A stretch of DNA of 64,000 bases from Paraburkholderia polaris. Lineage in GTDB: Bacteria; Pseudomonadota; Gammaproteobacteria; Burkholderiales; Burkholderiaceae. The stretch lies in assembly GCF_012927345.1 (NCBI RefSeq), contig NZ_JABBGJ010000021.1, positions 1-64,000 on the forward strand. Direction: 5' to 3'. The translations under genes were made by a program, and so were the position numbers. Below the pieces are notes generated by a model, which worked only from the letters and a program-made list of their open reading frames with translations, was not told where the DNA came from and ran no database searches. Below, piece after piece: positions 33,987 to 43,181 of the stretch; the stretch's first letter is position 1; the number at the start of each line of letters is the position of its first letter.

Positions 33987-34691
33987 ATGGACGAGTCCTT
34001 TCTCACCGCGCGCGACTTCGCGTCCCACCCCGCCTACGTCTATCCCGGCTACGGTTCTTCGGTCAAACGCGGCCCGACGCGCCCGCTGATTCCGCTGAAG
34101 GAAAAGCTGCGCGACCAGCGCGTGCCGGTCTACGGCACCGAAGACCTCGGCGCGCTCGATCACGATCTGACGCGCAACGCGGTGCGTAACGGCGAGCCGC
34201 TCGGCGAGCGCATCATCGTGACGGGCCGTGTGCTCGACGAAGGCGGCCGTCCGGTACGCAATACGCTGGTTGAAATCTGGCAAGCCAATGCCGCCGGCCG
34301 CTATGTGCACAAGAACGACCAGCACGATGCGCCGCTCGACCCGAATTTCCTCGGCGCCGGCCGCTGCATCACCGACAACGACGGCCGCTATCGCTTTCTG
34401 ACGATCAAACCGGGCGCTTACCCTTGGGGTAATCACCCGAACGCCTGGCGTCCGAACCATATCCACTTCTCGTTGTTCGGCGACCATTTCGGCTCGCGCC
34501 TCGTCACGCAGATGTACTTCCCCGGCGACCCGCTGCTGGCCTTCGACCCGATTTTCCAGGGCACGCCCGAGCACGCACGCGACCGCCTGATCGCAAACTT
34601 CTCGCTCGATACGACGCAAGAGGCCTATGCGCTCGGCTACGACTTCGACATCGTGCTGCGCGGCCGCAACGAAACCCCGATGGAGCGCTAA
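33987..34691 (+). CDS. pcaH: Protocatechuate 3,4-dioxygenase beta subunit
   Basis: 234 aa. The Fe(III) ligands expected for PcaH are all visible: Tyr106 (GRYVHKND), Tyr145 (GAYPWGNH), His158 and His160 (RPNHIHFSLF). It catalyses intradiol cleavage of protocatechuate to 3-carboxy-cis,cis-muconate together with PcaG. GAAGGAGAC precedes the ATG at 33987; three bases separate it from pcaG. Confidence 0.97.
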   Translation: MDESFLTARDFASHPAYVYPGYGSSVKRGPTRPLIPLKEKLRDQRVPVYGTEDLGALDHDLTRNAVRNGEPLGERIIVTGRVLDEGGRPVRNTLVEIWQANAAGRYVHKNDQHDAPLDPNFLGAGRCITDNDGRYRFLTIKPGAYPWGNHPNAWRPNHIHFSLFGDHFGSRLVTQMYFPGDPLLAFDPIFQGTPEHARDRLIANFSLDTTQEAYALGYDFDIVLRGRNETPMER

Positions 34692-34694
34692 GCC

Positions 34695-35282
34695 ATGACG
34701 ACCCTCAAGCAAACGCCTTCGCAAACGGTTGGACCGTACTTCGCCTACGGTCTGTGCCCGCAGCAGTACGATTTCGACTTCAAGAGCCTGTTTACGCCAG
34801 TTCTGGCCGACCGTGAAGCGGCCGGCGAGCACATCACGATCGTCGGCCAGGTGTTTGACGGCGACGGCAAGGTGATCGGCGATGCCATGCTGGAAGTGTC
34901 GCAGGTGGACGCGCAAGGCCACTACCCGGAATCACGCGAGGAAATCCTGAAGACTGGCTTCCGTGGCTTTGCCCGCGTCGGTACGGGTACCGATCCGCAG
35001 AAGCGCTTTGTCGTTGAAACGGTGAAACCCGGCCGCGCCAGCCCGGACGAAGCGCCGCATCTGAATGTGATCGTGACGATGCGCGGCATGCTGCTGCACA
35101 CGTTCACGCGCGTCTATTTCGAGGACGAAGCCGAGGCAAACGAACGGGATGCCGTGCTGGCAGCGGTTCCTGCGGACCGGCGGAGCACGCTGATCGCGCG
35201 TCGCGAGCCGAATACGGCCAACGTGTACCGGTTCGATATCTATATGCAGGGCGACAAGGAAACCGTGTTTTTCGACCTGTGA
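34695..35282 (+). CDS. pcaG: Protocatechuate 3,4-dioxygenase alpha subunit
   Basis: 195 aa. Begins with the PcaG-typical TPSQTVGPYFAYGL and contains GFARVGT and APHLNVIVTMRGML; it lacks the iron ligands, as alpha subunits do. It is translationally linked to pcaH (3 bp gap) and followed by a terminator at about 35368-35393. Confidence 0.97.
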   Translation: MTTLKQTPSQTVGPYFAYGLCPQQYDFDFKSLFTPVLADREAAGEHITIVGQVFDGDGKVIGDAMLEVSQVDAQGHYPESREEILKTGFRGFARVGTGTDPQKRFVVETVKPGRASPDEAPHLNVIVTMRGMLLHTFTRVYFEDEAEANERDAVLAAVPADRRSTLIARREPNTANVYRFDIYMQGDKETVFFDL

Positions 35283-35367
35283 CGCGGATTTTCTATACTT
35301 TCATATAGCTTTCGCATAAACTGGAGATGATCCGTCTAGCGACTGGATCGCGAAACTCCGAGTAGTT

Positions 35368-35393
35368 AAGCCCGCCCCGTGCGGGCTTTTTTT
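35368..35393 (+). terminator. pcaHG terminator
   Basis: AAGCCCGC-CCCGT-GCGGGCTT followed by a run of T residues about 90 bp after pcaG. The rest of the stretch to 35606 shows no gene. Confidence 0.85.
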
Positions 35394-35606
35394 TGCTTTG
35401 CGTCTGCGCGGACCGGCCTGCCATGCAGTCGAGTGACACCACCGCGGTCATCCGTTTGGATACCGAAGCAATTGGCATGACTCGGCCAGCCCGCTTTTCA
35501 GTGAACGCCGAACGACCCGCCGATATTCAGCCACAGCAAGCCGAACAACGCGATATAGCGCAGCCACGCAGGAAAACGATTAGCAGAGGAAACTGAGGCC
35601 ACACTA

Positions 35607-35870
35607 TTAGCAGCGGAAATGGTCGATGCTCTGTCCGGCGTAGATCGCGCGTGCGAGCCAATCCGGCTTATCGCCATGGCCGTCCCACGTATTGCCGAAG
35701 GCGTCGCGATACATCACGGCCCGGACTGCGGTTTTGTCGGCTTCGATCGAATCGGCGAGCGCTTCCATCGTAATGCCGTATTCGTCCATGCGTCGGCGGA
35801 TCCACACGATCAGGCGCTCACGCGCATTCCCGTCGAGGTCGAACAGCCGTTGTTCTTCTCGCTCTTTCAT
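35607..35870 (-). CDS. Small protein with H-NS-like C-terminal DNA-binding motif
   Basis: 87 aa. The last 35 residues (YRDAFGNTWDGHGDKPDWLARAI) match the H-NS C-terminal pattern YRDP..G.TW.G.G..P.WL..A. The N-terminal half is a different, charged helical segment (ARERLIVWIRRRMDEYGITMEALADSIEADK) and not the long H-NS coiled coil. The start was set at MKEREEQ because a terminator hairpin (35905-35945) overlaps the longer alternative beginning at 35933. Probably an H-NS-family nucleoid protein or antagonist; the oligomerisation mode is unclear. Confidence 0.65.
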   Translation of the reverse strand: MKEREEQRLFDLDGNARERLIVWIRRRMDEYGITMEALADSIEADKTAVRAVMYRDAFGNTWDGHGDKPDWLARAIYAGQSIDHFRC

Positions 35871-35904
35871 AACGTACCGGTTTCGCGGCTGATAGTGCTC
35901 GCGT

Positions 35905-35945
35905 TCGAAAAACAAAAAAGCTTCGCTAAACAACGCGAAGCCTAT
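35905..35945 (-). terminator. Rho-independent terminator (minus strand)
   Basis: GGCTTCGC and GCGAAGC pair around a short loop and are followed on the minus strand by TTTTTTGTTTTT. It would end a transcript coming from the right; the only candidate there is a short frame (minus 36042-36137, ending ADRARFEPFADQFR) that looks like a gene tail or tiny peptide. Otherwise 35946-36334 holds no gene I can support. Confidence 0.6.
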
Positions 35946-36334
35946 GCGTGAATCAAATGGGTTGAGTGCAAATCGAACTCACGATGCCGCTCTCGATGCG
36001 GGACATCTCGCATCGGAAATCATGCCCAATAAATGCTGGATTTAGCGGAACTGGTCGGCAAACGGCTCGAATCGCGCCCGATCGGCCTCGGTGTTCCAAG
36101 GCTGCTTTAGCGTATGGACGGTGATTCTAGCATCCAATTTCCGCTGCTTGCAGCAACTGATTGTTTGCCTGCGGCGATGGGCTTTCTTTGTCATTTTTGT
36201 TTGCACTCGGCACTGGCCTATTCGATTCTTATCGGTTCCTTATTGGGTCCATTCGCGCCGAGCAAAAACAAAAGCTCGCCCTCTCATGCTATGTTTCACT
36301 GACCCGCATCGCCGCCCGTAGGAGACACACAAAA

Positions 36335-36970
36335 ATGCCCGCCTCGACAGCCATCGTCACAATCCTGGCCGCACTGCTGCTCGGTGCCATGAGCCCTGGA
36401 CCGAGCTTCGTCATCGTTGCCCGCAATGCAATCGGACTCTCGCGCGGCGACGGCCTCGCAACAGCCGCCGGCATGGGCATCGGCGGCGTGTTCTTCAGCG
36501 GTATCGCCTTGCTCGGCCTGTACACCCTGCTGGCGACGGTAGAGTGGCTGTATGTCGGTTTGAAAGTGGCCGGTGGACTTTATCTGATCTACCTTGCGTC
36601 GAAGATCTGGCGCGGTGCGGCCAAACCACTCGCGTTCGATGCCACGCAGGCCGCCGCCACCAATGTGCGCAAATCCTTCTGGATCGGTTTGAGCACACAA
36701 CTCAGCAATCCGAAAACTGCGGTCTACTACGGTAGTATTTTCGCGGCCTTGCTCCCGCAACATCCGCCGCTGTGGTGCTACTTTGCATTGCCCCCTGCGA
36801 TCTTCGCCATTGAAGCCGGTTGGTACACCGTGGTCGCGTTGTGCTTTTCGAGCAAACGGCCGCGTGAAATCTATTTGCAGTGGAAGGCGTGGATCGATCG
36901 CGTCGCCGCAAGCGCAGTTGCCGCGCTCGGATTACGCCTGATCCTGACAGCGCATAAAGTGGGTATCTGA
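36335..36970 (+). CDS. LysE/RhtB family amino-acid exporter
   Basis: 211 aa with about six hydrophobic segments. GAMSPGPSFVIVARNAIGLSRGDG near the N-terminus and GLSTQLSNPKTAVYYGS near residue 125 are signatures of the RhtB/LysE exporter family. GTAGGAGAC precedes the ATG at 36335. The substrate (homoserine, threonine, lysine or other) cannot be resolved. It is monocistronic. Confidence 0.9.
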   Translation: MPASTAIVTILAALLLGAMSPGPSFVIVARNAIGLSRGDGLATAAGMGIGGVFFSGIALLGLYTLLATVEWLYVGLKVAGGLYLIYLASKIWRGAAKPLAFDATQAAATNVRKSFWIGLSTQLSNPKTAVYYGSIFAALLPQHPPLWCYFALPPAIFAIEAGWYTVVALCFSSKRPREIYLQWKAWIDRVAASAVAALGLRLILTAHKVGI

Positions 36971-37095
36971 AACAGAAACTCCGCGTGAGTGGCTTGTCGT
37001 GCCGCGCGATGCGACAAGCCGGTAGCGAGGGCCGCATCGCCGCGCGTCCAGCGTACTCAAGCAGGGCCCATAACAAAACAGTTACAAGATAAATG

Positions 37096-37124
37096 TTGAC
37101 GCCGACGTGCCCGGCGGTTACTGT
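37096..37124 (+). promoter_or_regulatory. Candidate csp promoter
   Basis: TTGACG (37096-37101) and TACTGT (37119-37124) are 17 bp apart, which would give a 5' leader of roughly 130 nt before the cold-shock gene, typical of csp mRNAs. The -10 match is poor. Confidence 0.4.
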
Positions 37125-37263
37125 GGCATCCGAAGTTCAAGAAGTTCGATTGCTGTTCATCAATGTCTCGCTCCTCAGCGGTATTCGTTGTCCTCTCCCT
37201 CCTTGACCCTTCACGCGCTCCTCAACAGAGCAAATTTTTCTATTTTTTCCTCAAGGATTCTTC

Positions 37264-37467
37264 ATGGATACCGGTACCGTTAAGTGGTTCAACGACAGCA
37301 AAGGCTTTGGCTTCATCACCCCGGACAAGGGCGGCGACGACCTGTTCGCGCACTTCTCCGAAATCAGCGGCGACGGCTTCAAGACGCTGGCTGAAAATCA
37401 GAAGGTGAGCTTCGAAACGAAGCAAGGCCCGAAGGGTCTGCAAGCGGCTAACATCAAGCCGATGTAA
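37264..37467 (+). CDS. cspA: Cold-shock protein (CspA family)
   Basis: 67 aa single cold-shock domain with RNP1 KGFGFITP and RNP2 DLFAHFSEI. The small cytoplasmic RNA chaperone melts mRNA structure. CTCAAGGATT lies just upstream of the ATG, and a long untranslated leader is likely. It is monocistronic. Confidence 0.95.
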   Translation: MDTGTVKWFNDSKGFGFITPDKGGDDLFAHFSEISGDGFKTLAENQKVSFETKQGPKGLQAANIKPM

Positions 37468-37755
37468 GTTTGAAGGGCTCGGTGTCCGGCAACGGACATC
37501 GGGCTGCAGCGACATCCTCGCGGAGCTTGTCTCCCACAGTTGGCGCGATCGCTTTTAGCTGCACGTATTGTTCAGCAGCTAGCCCAAGCGCCAAACGCCT
37601 CGTTGCACCTCATTCTCCCCTCTGGCTTTAACGCCCTTTTTTAGCTTTCCGACTGCGTTTGGATTCGGCTCGCAATGGCTTGAATCAGCTCGTCCGCGTG
37701 ACCCGTACAACGGCTCGCACGGCAGGCGCGCACTCGAACATTATTAAAATATAAA

Positions 37756-37980
37756 ATGCAAAACAAACATATTCATCATTACAACGGCTATGCCGTCAAA
37801 CCCTCGGCGCATCGTTTGCCCGACGGTAGCTTTTCATCCAACCTGCTGCTCGAACGCGCTGACAGCGCCCGTACCGAAGCGCGCTACCAGTTCTATTCGC
37901 TCGACTACTTCCCGAACGAAGAACAGGCACTGCAGCACTCGGCACGCTGGGCACGCCGCTGGGTCGACACGCGCGGTTAA
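37756..37980 (+). CDS. Small hypothetical protein
   Basis: 74 aa. NGYAVKPSAHRLPDGSFSSNLLLERADSA and a tail ALQHSARWARRWVDTRG have coherent protein-like composition and resemble small uncharacterised Burkholderia proteins with a curved-sheet plus helix pattern. There is no signal peptide. The A/T-rich stretch upstream (ATTATTAAAATATAAA) is a plausible promoter. The function is unknown. Confidence 0.65.
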   Translation: MQNKHIHHYNGYAVKPSAHRLPDGSFSSNLLLERADSARTEARYQFYSLDYFPNEEQALQHSARWARRWVDTRG

Positions 37981-38074
37981 GCGCGAGTCAAACCTGATGC
38001 GCGTGGGACCCTGCGCTTGCATCGTTCAGCACCACGTAGCGCGCCATTGGGCGCACTAGACAATCGCGCACGGT

Positions 38075-39706
38075 CTATTCGGTTTCTTCCGCCTTGATCC
38101 GTGCGCGCAGTTCGAACTTCTGAATTTTTCCCGTCGATGTCTTCGGCAATTCGCCGAAGCGCACCGCTTTTGGCAACTTGTATCCCGCAAGGAACAGCCG
38201 GCAGTGCGCGATGATCTCTTCTGCGCTCACCTGAGCGCCCTCCTTGAGCTCGACGAAGGCGCACGGCACCTCACCCCACTTCGGATCGGCCATTGCCACC
38301 ACGGCGGCAACCGACACCGCAGGGTGACGGTACAGCGTGTCTTCGACCTCGATGCTCGAGATGTTCTCGCCGCCCGAAATGATGATGTCCTTGCTGCGAT
38401 CGCGGATGCGGATATAGCCGTCAGGCATTCGCACGCCGAGGTCCCCGGTGTGGAACCAGCCGCCGCGGAAGGTCGCTTCCGTAGCACGCTCGTTCTTCAG
38501 ATACCCCTTCATGCAGATGTTGCCGCGGAACATGATCTCGCCGAGCGTTTCGCCGTCGTCAGTGACGGGCGCGAGCGTGTCCGGGTCGAGCACCGTGACG
38601 GCTGCCTGCAGGTGGTAGCGCACGCCCTGCCGCGCGTTCATTTCGGCGCGCGCGTTGTCGTCGAGCGTTTCCCATTCCTCCTGTTTCGCACAGACGGCGG
38701 CCGGGCCGTAGGTCTCGGTGAGCCCGTACACGTGCGTCAGATCGAATCCGATCTCCTTCATCTTGGCGATCACAGCCGGCGCGGGCGCCGCGCCCGCCAC
38801 CATCGTCGACACGCGATGCGTGATGCCTTCGCGCCATTCGGCGGGCGCATTCGCAAGCGCGCTTTGCACGATCGGTGCGCCGCAATAATGCGTGATGCCC
38901 TCGCGGCGAATCAGATCGAACACGGTCTTCGCGTCAAATTTGCGTAGACAGACGTTGACGCCGGCACGCGCGGCCACAGTCCACGGAAAACACCAGCCGT
39001 TGCAGTGAAAGAGCGGCAAGGTCCATAGGTAGACCGCATGCTTGGGCATATCCCATTCGAGGATATTGCTGAGCGCATTCAGATAAGCACCGCGATGGTG
39101 GTAGACGACGCCCTTCGGGTCCCCGGTCGTGCCCGAGGTGTAGTTCAACGCGATAGCGTCCCACTCGTCAGCAGGCAGGGTCCAGGAAAACTCAGGGTCG
39201 CCGGTTTGCAGGAAGGCTTCGTAGTCGGTCGCGCGGATGAACTTGTCGGCATCGGCGGGCATCGCATCGGCCACGCTGATCACGCGCAACTCGGGGAATT
39301 CCAGCGCCGCGCGGTGCGCGAATTCGCTGTACTCCGTATCGACGATCAGCGCCTTCGCCTCGCCATGGCGCAGCATGAACAGCAGCGACGACACGTCGAG
39401 CCGCGTATTCAGCGTATTGAGCACGGCCCCGGCCATCGGCACGCCGAAATGCGCTTCTATCATCGGAGGAATATTCGGCAGCAACGCAGCAACCGTGTCG
39501 CCGCGTTCGATACCGGCCTGCTGCAACGCGCTGGCCAGTCGCCGCGCGCGCTCGTAGGTTTCGCGCCAGTTACGGCGAATCTCCCCATGGACGACCGCCA
39601 GCCGCTCACTGTAGACTTCCGCTGCGCGTACGATGAAATCGATGGGCGTCAGCGGGACATAATTGGCCTCGCGCCGCTGGAGGCCTTCTTCGAACATGTG
39701 CTTCAT
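38075..39706 (-). CDS. AMP-dependent acyl-CoA synthetase
   Basis: 543 aa ANL-superfamily ligase. P-loop-like YTSGTTGDPKG (about 190-200), VYGLTETYGP (A5-like), HTGDLG and RDRSKDIIISGGENISS (A8), and the catalytic Lys in KTSTGKIQK near the C-terminus. The overall sequence is of the AlkK/DmdB medium-chain or methylmercaptopropionate CoA-ligase type; the substrate is probably a short or medium-chain acid. The start may be at 39706 or at MFEEGLQRR nine bases later. It is divergent from a Crp/Fnr regulator with a perfect palindrome between. Confidence 0.92.
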   Translation of the reverse strand: MKHMFEEGLQRREANYVPLTPIDFIVRAAEVYSERLAVVHGEIRRNWRETYERARRLASALQQAGIERGDTVAALLPNIPPMIEAHFGVPMAGAVLNTLNTRLDVSSLLFMLRHGEAKALIVDTEYSEFAHRAALEFPELRVISVADAMPADADKFIRATDYEAFLQTGDPEFSWTLPADEWDAIALNYTSGTTGDPKGVVYHHRGAYLNALSNILEWDMPKHAVYLWTLPLFHCNGWCFPWTVAARAGVNVCLRKFDAKTVFDLIRREGITHYCGAPIVQSALANAPAEWREGITHRVSTMVAGAAPAPAVIAKMKEIGFDLTHVYGLTETYGPAAVCAKQEEWETLDDNARAEMNARQGVRYHLQAAVTVLDPDTLAPVTDDGETLGEIMFRGNICMKGYLKNERATEATFRGGWFHTGDLGVRMPDGYIRIRDRSKDIIISGGENISSIEVEDTLYRHPAVSVAAVVAMADPKWGEVPCAFVELKEGAQVSAEEIIAHCRLFLAGYKLPKAVRFGELPKTSTGKIQKFELRARIKAEETE

Positions 39707-39787
39707 CGCGTTGTCTCCTGAGGCGCTGGCCGCGCCGTCGCTTTTTCTGATTGATGAACTAGCCTAGCAACTGTCATGGTGAACTGT

Positions 39788-39805
39788 CTGTCATTCAAAT
39801 GACAG
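39788..39805. promoter_or_regulatory. Candidate Crp/Fnr-type operator
   Basis: CTGTCATT-CA-AATGACAG: perfect 8-bp arms in the 158 bp between the divergent acyl-CoA ligase and Crp/Fnr genes. A related half-site AACTGTCATGG lies just upstream at about 39770. Size and symmetry fit a Crp/Fnr-family dimer site. Confidence 0.6.
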
Positions 39806-39864
39806 AGTAGCGCGCCCTGGCTCTACTCAACCGACTGTGCCCGCCCACGCCCCGCTAGCCGCTT

Positions 39865-40611
39865 ATGGATGACGCTTCGTTCACCGCCCTCACAGACACC
39901 CGCTCACACCGCCCCGAACGGGTCCCGCGCGCCGATCTGCCGCGGTTGTTCGGCACCTGCGCCTGGTTCAGGGCGCTCGCCGCCGAGCATCGGGCCATGG
40001 TCCTTGCCAGCGCATACGCGGAGCATCTGGAAGGGGGCGCATGGGTCGCGCGCCGCCAGGAGCCGTCGGACTACTGGATCGGCGTCCATTCCGGTCTCAT
40101 CAAACTCGCCATCTACAACGCCTCAGGACGCAGTTGCACGCTCTCCGGCGTGCCGCCCGGCGGCTGGTTCGGCGAAGGCAGCGTGATCAAGCGTGAATTG
40201 CGCAAATACGAAGTGGCCGCGATTCAGCCTTCGCTCGTCATGTTCGTGCCGTCCGAGACGTTCCATGCACTCCTGGAGTCGAGTCTGCCGTTCACTGGCT
40301 TCGTGATCCGGCAGCTGAACAACCGCATGGGCGAATTCATCGCGGCGATCCAGAATAGCCGGCTGCTGGACGTCGACGCGCGCGTCGCCCAGTCGCTTGC
40401 GCAACTGTTCAATCCCGATCTCTATCCCGACACCGGACGCACGCTGGCCATTTCGCAGGAAGAAGTCGGCCTGCTGGCAGGCGTGTCGCGGCAACGAATC
40501 AATCAGGCACTGCAAAACCTCGAAAGGCTGCAGATTTTGCGCCTCTCCTATAACCAGATCGACGTGCTGGACCTGGAACGCCTGTGTGGGTTTGGTCAGG
40601 AGCAGATCTAG
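39865..40611 (+). CDS. Crp/Fnr family transcriptional regulator
   Basis: 248 aa. N-terminal cyclic-nucleotide-binding-like barrel (about 30-145; GVPPGGWFGEGS) and C-terminal winged helix with SQEEVGLLAGVSRQRINQALQNLERLQIL (about 190-225). There is no Fnr-type Cys cluster, so it probably does not carry Fe-S. It is divergent from the acyl-CoA ligase, its likely target. The ATG at 39865 has no striking ribosome binding site. Confidence 0.9.
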   Translation: MDDASFTALTDTRSHRPERVPRADLPRLFGTCAWFRALAAEHRAMVLASAYAEHLEGGAWVARRQEPSDYWIGVHSGLIKLAIYNASGRSCTLSGVPPGGWFGEGSVIKRELRKYEVAAIQPSLVMFVPSETFHALLESSLPFTGFVIRQLNNRMGEFIAAIQNSRLLDVDARVAQSLAQLFNPDLYPDTGRTLAISQEEVGLLAGVSRQRINQALQNLERLQILRLSYNQIDVLDLERLCGFGQEQI

Positions 40612-40868
40612 GGCAAGCGCGTGCCCCCGACGGCCTGCTGCAGTCCGTCCGCGGCTTCCTGCGAAGTTCTACGAGTTTGGTTCCACTTTCCCCGATTTTC
40701 CTCGACGTTTCCCACTTTTCATCGGCCGCCTCAGGCCGGAGTTTGCGTCCCGGGCTGGAATTTCGGACGCCGGAATAAAGAATCCACTGCAACTGCCGTT
40801 ATGCCGACTATGCAACGCAGATTGCAGCCTCTCCCTATTCCGAGTTCAACGTATTGTCGAAGCCGATA

Positions 40869-42428
40869 ATGAACCGTCTGACACTGAAACAGAAATTGTG
40901 GGTGCCGATACTGCTTTGCTGGGCGGCGCTCCTGATCGTTACCGTTGTGAACGCGTTCGACGCACGAAACGCCCAAATGGACGCACGGCGCGCGGATCTG
41001 GCCGATGTCACCGACATGGCGGTGTCGATCGCCTCGGACTATGCGAAGCAGGCCGACACGGGCAAGCTCCCGGTCGATGAGGCCAAACAGCAGGCCATTG
41101 CCCGTATCACCGCGCAGCGTTACGGCGCATCCGGCTACGTGACGATCGTGCGCAGCGATTCGGCGATGGTCGCTCACCCGATGAGTCCGAAGCTGAACGG
41201 TAAGGATATGAGCGGCTTCCGCGACGCCAAAGGCAATGCGCTGTATCACGACATCGCGCAGGCAGGTAGCTCGGTGAGCGGGGCAGGCTATCTTCGCTAT
41301 TGGTGGCCAAAACCCGGCGAAACAGAGCCGAGCGAGAAGATCGGCTATGTGAAGCGCTTCGGCCCATGGAACTGGGACTTTATCGCCGGTGCCTATATGG
41401 ACGACATCCAGGCGCAGTTCTACGCCACCCTCGCACGCTCGGCCGGCATGCTGGTGCTGCTGGGCGTGCTGGTGTCGTTCGTGGCCTCGCGCGTGGTGCG
41501 CAACGTATCGCGTTCGATTGGCGGCGAGCCTTCCGCGGCGGCGGCGATTGCAATGCAAATCGCACGCGGCGATCTCGCCACTCACATTGACCTGCGTCGC
41601 GATGACACGTCGAGCCTGCTGTTCTCGCTGCGCGAGATGCGCAATCAACTGGCGGCAACCGTCGCGCGGATCAAGACGTCCGCCGAGACGATCACGGTCG
41701 CGTCGAAAGAGATTGCCGCAGGCAACCTGGATCTGTCGAGCCGCACCGAAGAGCAGGCGGCTTCATTGCAGCAAACTGCCGCCAGTATGGATGAGCTCAC
41801 CAAGACCGTCACGCAAAACGCCGACAACGCGGCGACCGCGTCGGAACTCGCGACTGATGCGTCGAATATTGCCGCGCGCGGCGGCCAGGTCGTCAACGAC
41901 GTGGTCGAGAAAATGGCCGGCATCACCGATAGTTCACGCAAGATCGGCGAGATCATCAGCGTAATCGAAGGCATCGCGTTCCAGACCAATATCCTGGCGC
42001 TGAACGCAGCGGTGGAAGCGGCGCGCGCCGGTGAAGAAGGCCGCGGCTTCGCGGTCGTCGCGGGCGAAGTGCGCAATCTCGCCCAGCGCAGCGCGACGGC
42101 GGCCAAAGAGATCAAGGTGCTGATCCATCAGTCCGTCGCGCAGGTCGGCGAAGGCTCGACGCTTGCCGACAACGCCGGCCGCACGATCGGCGAGGTGGTC
42201 GACGCCGTGCGCCGCGTGACGGCGATCATGAACGAGATCTCGGCGGCTTCGAAGGAGCAGAGTTCGGGCATCGGCGAAGTCAATCTCGCGATCCGCCAGA
42301 TGGACGATGTGACGCAGCGCAATGCCGCGCTAGTCGAGCAGGCCGCGGCTGCGGCAGGCTCACTTGATGAGCAGACCGAACGTCTGCGAAATGCGGTCGC
42401 CGTGTTCAAGGTCGAACAGCATGCGTGA
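40869..42428 (+). CDS. Methyl-accepting chemotaxis protein with Cache sensor
   Basis: 519 aa. Transmembrane segment 1 (about 8-28), periplasmic single-Cache domain (about 30-180; GYVTIVRSDSAMVAHPMSPKLNGKDM), transmembrane segment 2 (about 187-207), HAMP, and a cytoplasmic signalling domain with hairpin tip IEGIAFQTNILALNAAVEAARAGEEGRGFAVVA (about 365-400). There is no C-terminal CheR-tether pentapeptide. Cache sensors of this type often bind small carboxylates. The start was set at MNRLTLKQK; a TTG five codons upstream is possible. Confidence 0.93.
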   Translation: MNRLTLKQKLWVPILLCWAALLIVTVVNAFDARNAQMDARRADLADVTDMAVSIASDYAKQADTGKLPVDEAKQQAIARITAQRYGASGYVTIVRSDSAMVAHPMSPKLNGKDMSGFRDAKGNALYHDIAQAGSSVSGAGYLRYWWPKPGETEPSEKIGYVKRFGPWNWDFIAGAYMDDIQAQFYATLARSAGMLVLLGVLVSFVASRVVRNVSRSIGGEPSAAAAIAMQIARGDLATHIDLRRDDTSSLLFSLREMRNQLAATVARIKTSAETITVASKEIAAGNLDLSSRTEEQAASLQQTAASMDELTKTVTQNADNAATASELATDASNIAARGGQVVNDVVEKMAGITDSSRKIGEIISVIEGIAFQTNILALNAAVEAARAGEEGRGFAVVAGEVRNLAQRSATAAKEIKVLIHQSVAQVGEGSTLADNAGRTIGEVVDAVRRVTAIMNEISAASKEQSSGIGEVNLAIRQMDDVTQRNAALVEQAAAAAGSLDEQTERLRNAVAVFKVEQHA

Positions 42429-42483
42429 TTGAGCGGCGCACTCAGGCAGCCGGCGAGCAGCCGGCTAAAGCAACCGATTAAAA

Positions 42484-42516
42484 AAGGCCGTCATCCGGTT
42501 CCCGGGTGACGGCCTT
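42484..42516 (+). terminator. MCP gene terminator
   Basis: AAGGCCGTCA-CC and GG-TGACGGCCTT form a strong hairpin about 55 bp past the MCP stop, with short A/T tracts on each side. Confidence 0.7.
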
Positions 42517-42549
42517 GCTGTTTGCCATGCCCAAACAGTCCTAAGCCTG

Positions 42550-42903
42550 CTACGCAGTGCGCGGGTCGCTCCTGCGTGTGACAGGCCTCGCCAGCATGGC
42601 ATCGGTGTCGAACAGCGCAAAGGCGATGTTTGCCAGCACACCTGAATTCTTCCAGCGCAGATAGTAGCGATGCGCAGTCTGATAAGGCGCATACCGGTCG
42701 GGCATCGCGTGCCACGGCTTGCCCGTGTGCAGCACCCACAGCACGCTGTTCACCACGCAACGGATGTCGATGCTGGGACGGCCACGCCGAGGCCCATGGT
42801 CTTTCATTTCAGGCAGGAGCGGCACGATGCGATGCCATTGCTCGTCAGTGAGATCCTGAATGGCTGGCGAGCGAGCCGGCAGGTTTGAAGTGGGATTATC
42901 CAT
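42550..42903 (-). CDS. IS5-family transposase N-terminal fragment
   Basis: 117 aa. Reads the helix-turn-helix-containing N-terminus of IS5-type transposases (LTDEQWHRIVPLLPE, GRPSIDIRCVVNSVLWVLHTGKPWHAMP, WKNSGV). The DDE catalytic domain is absent; the frame ends in unrelated residues. No flanking inverted repeats were found. Most likely an insertion-sequence remnant that happens to remain open. Confidence 0.65.
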   Translation of the reverse strand: MDNPTSNLPARSPAIQDLTDEQWHRIVPLLPEMKDHGPRRGRPSIDIRCVVNSVLWVLHTGKPWHAMPDRYAPYQTAHRYYLRWKNSGVLANIAFALFDTDAMLARPVTRRSDPRTA

Positions 42904-43181
42904 GCAGTAAGAACGCGCACCTGCAGCACACGTGCTAGCGTCGCCGCGAAAAATAGTGTCTATAAATCAATCGTTTCAGACTACCCCAAGCACGCTTTGG
43001 AGAAAGTCAATGATTGTCAGACTCGTGTGCGCAATTGTCAGAAATCGCAATACGCTATTGCGCCAATGGATTAGTGGCGCAGCGAGGGTCGTGGTCTATC
43101 ATCGGCGCGCCCGGCGCGTAGCAAGCCTGCGCGCCCCGCGCCTTGAATGAAAAATCCATAACCGCATAGGTAGGAATTCCA

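Noticed and set aside
42550..42903. Functional insertion sequence
   Set aside because: Only the transposase N-terminus is present; no catalytic DDE domain and no paired inverted repeats were found.
42932..43150. 72-codon plus-strand frame upstream of the first porin
   Set aside because: Arg-rich, no ribosome binding site and no homology; probably promoter DNA.
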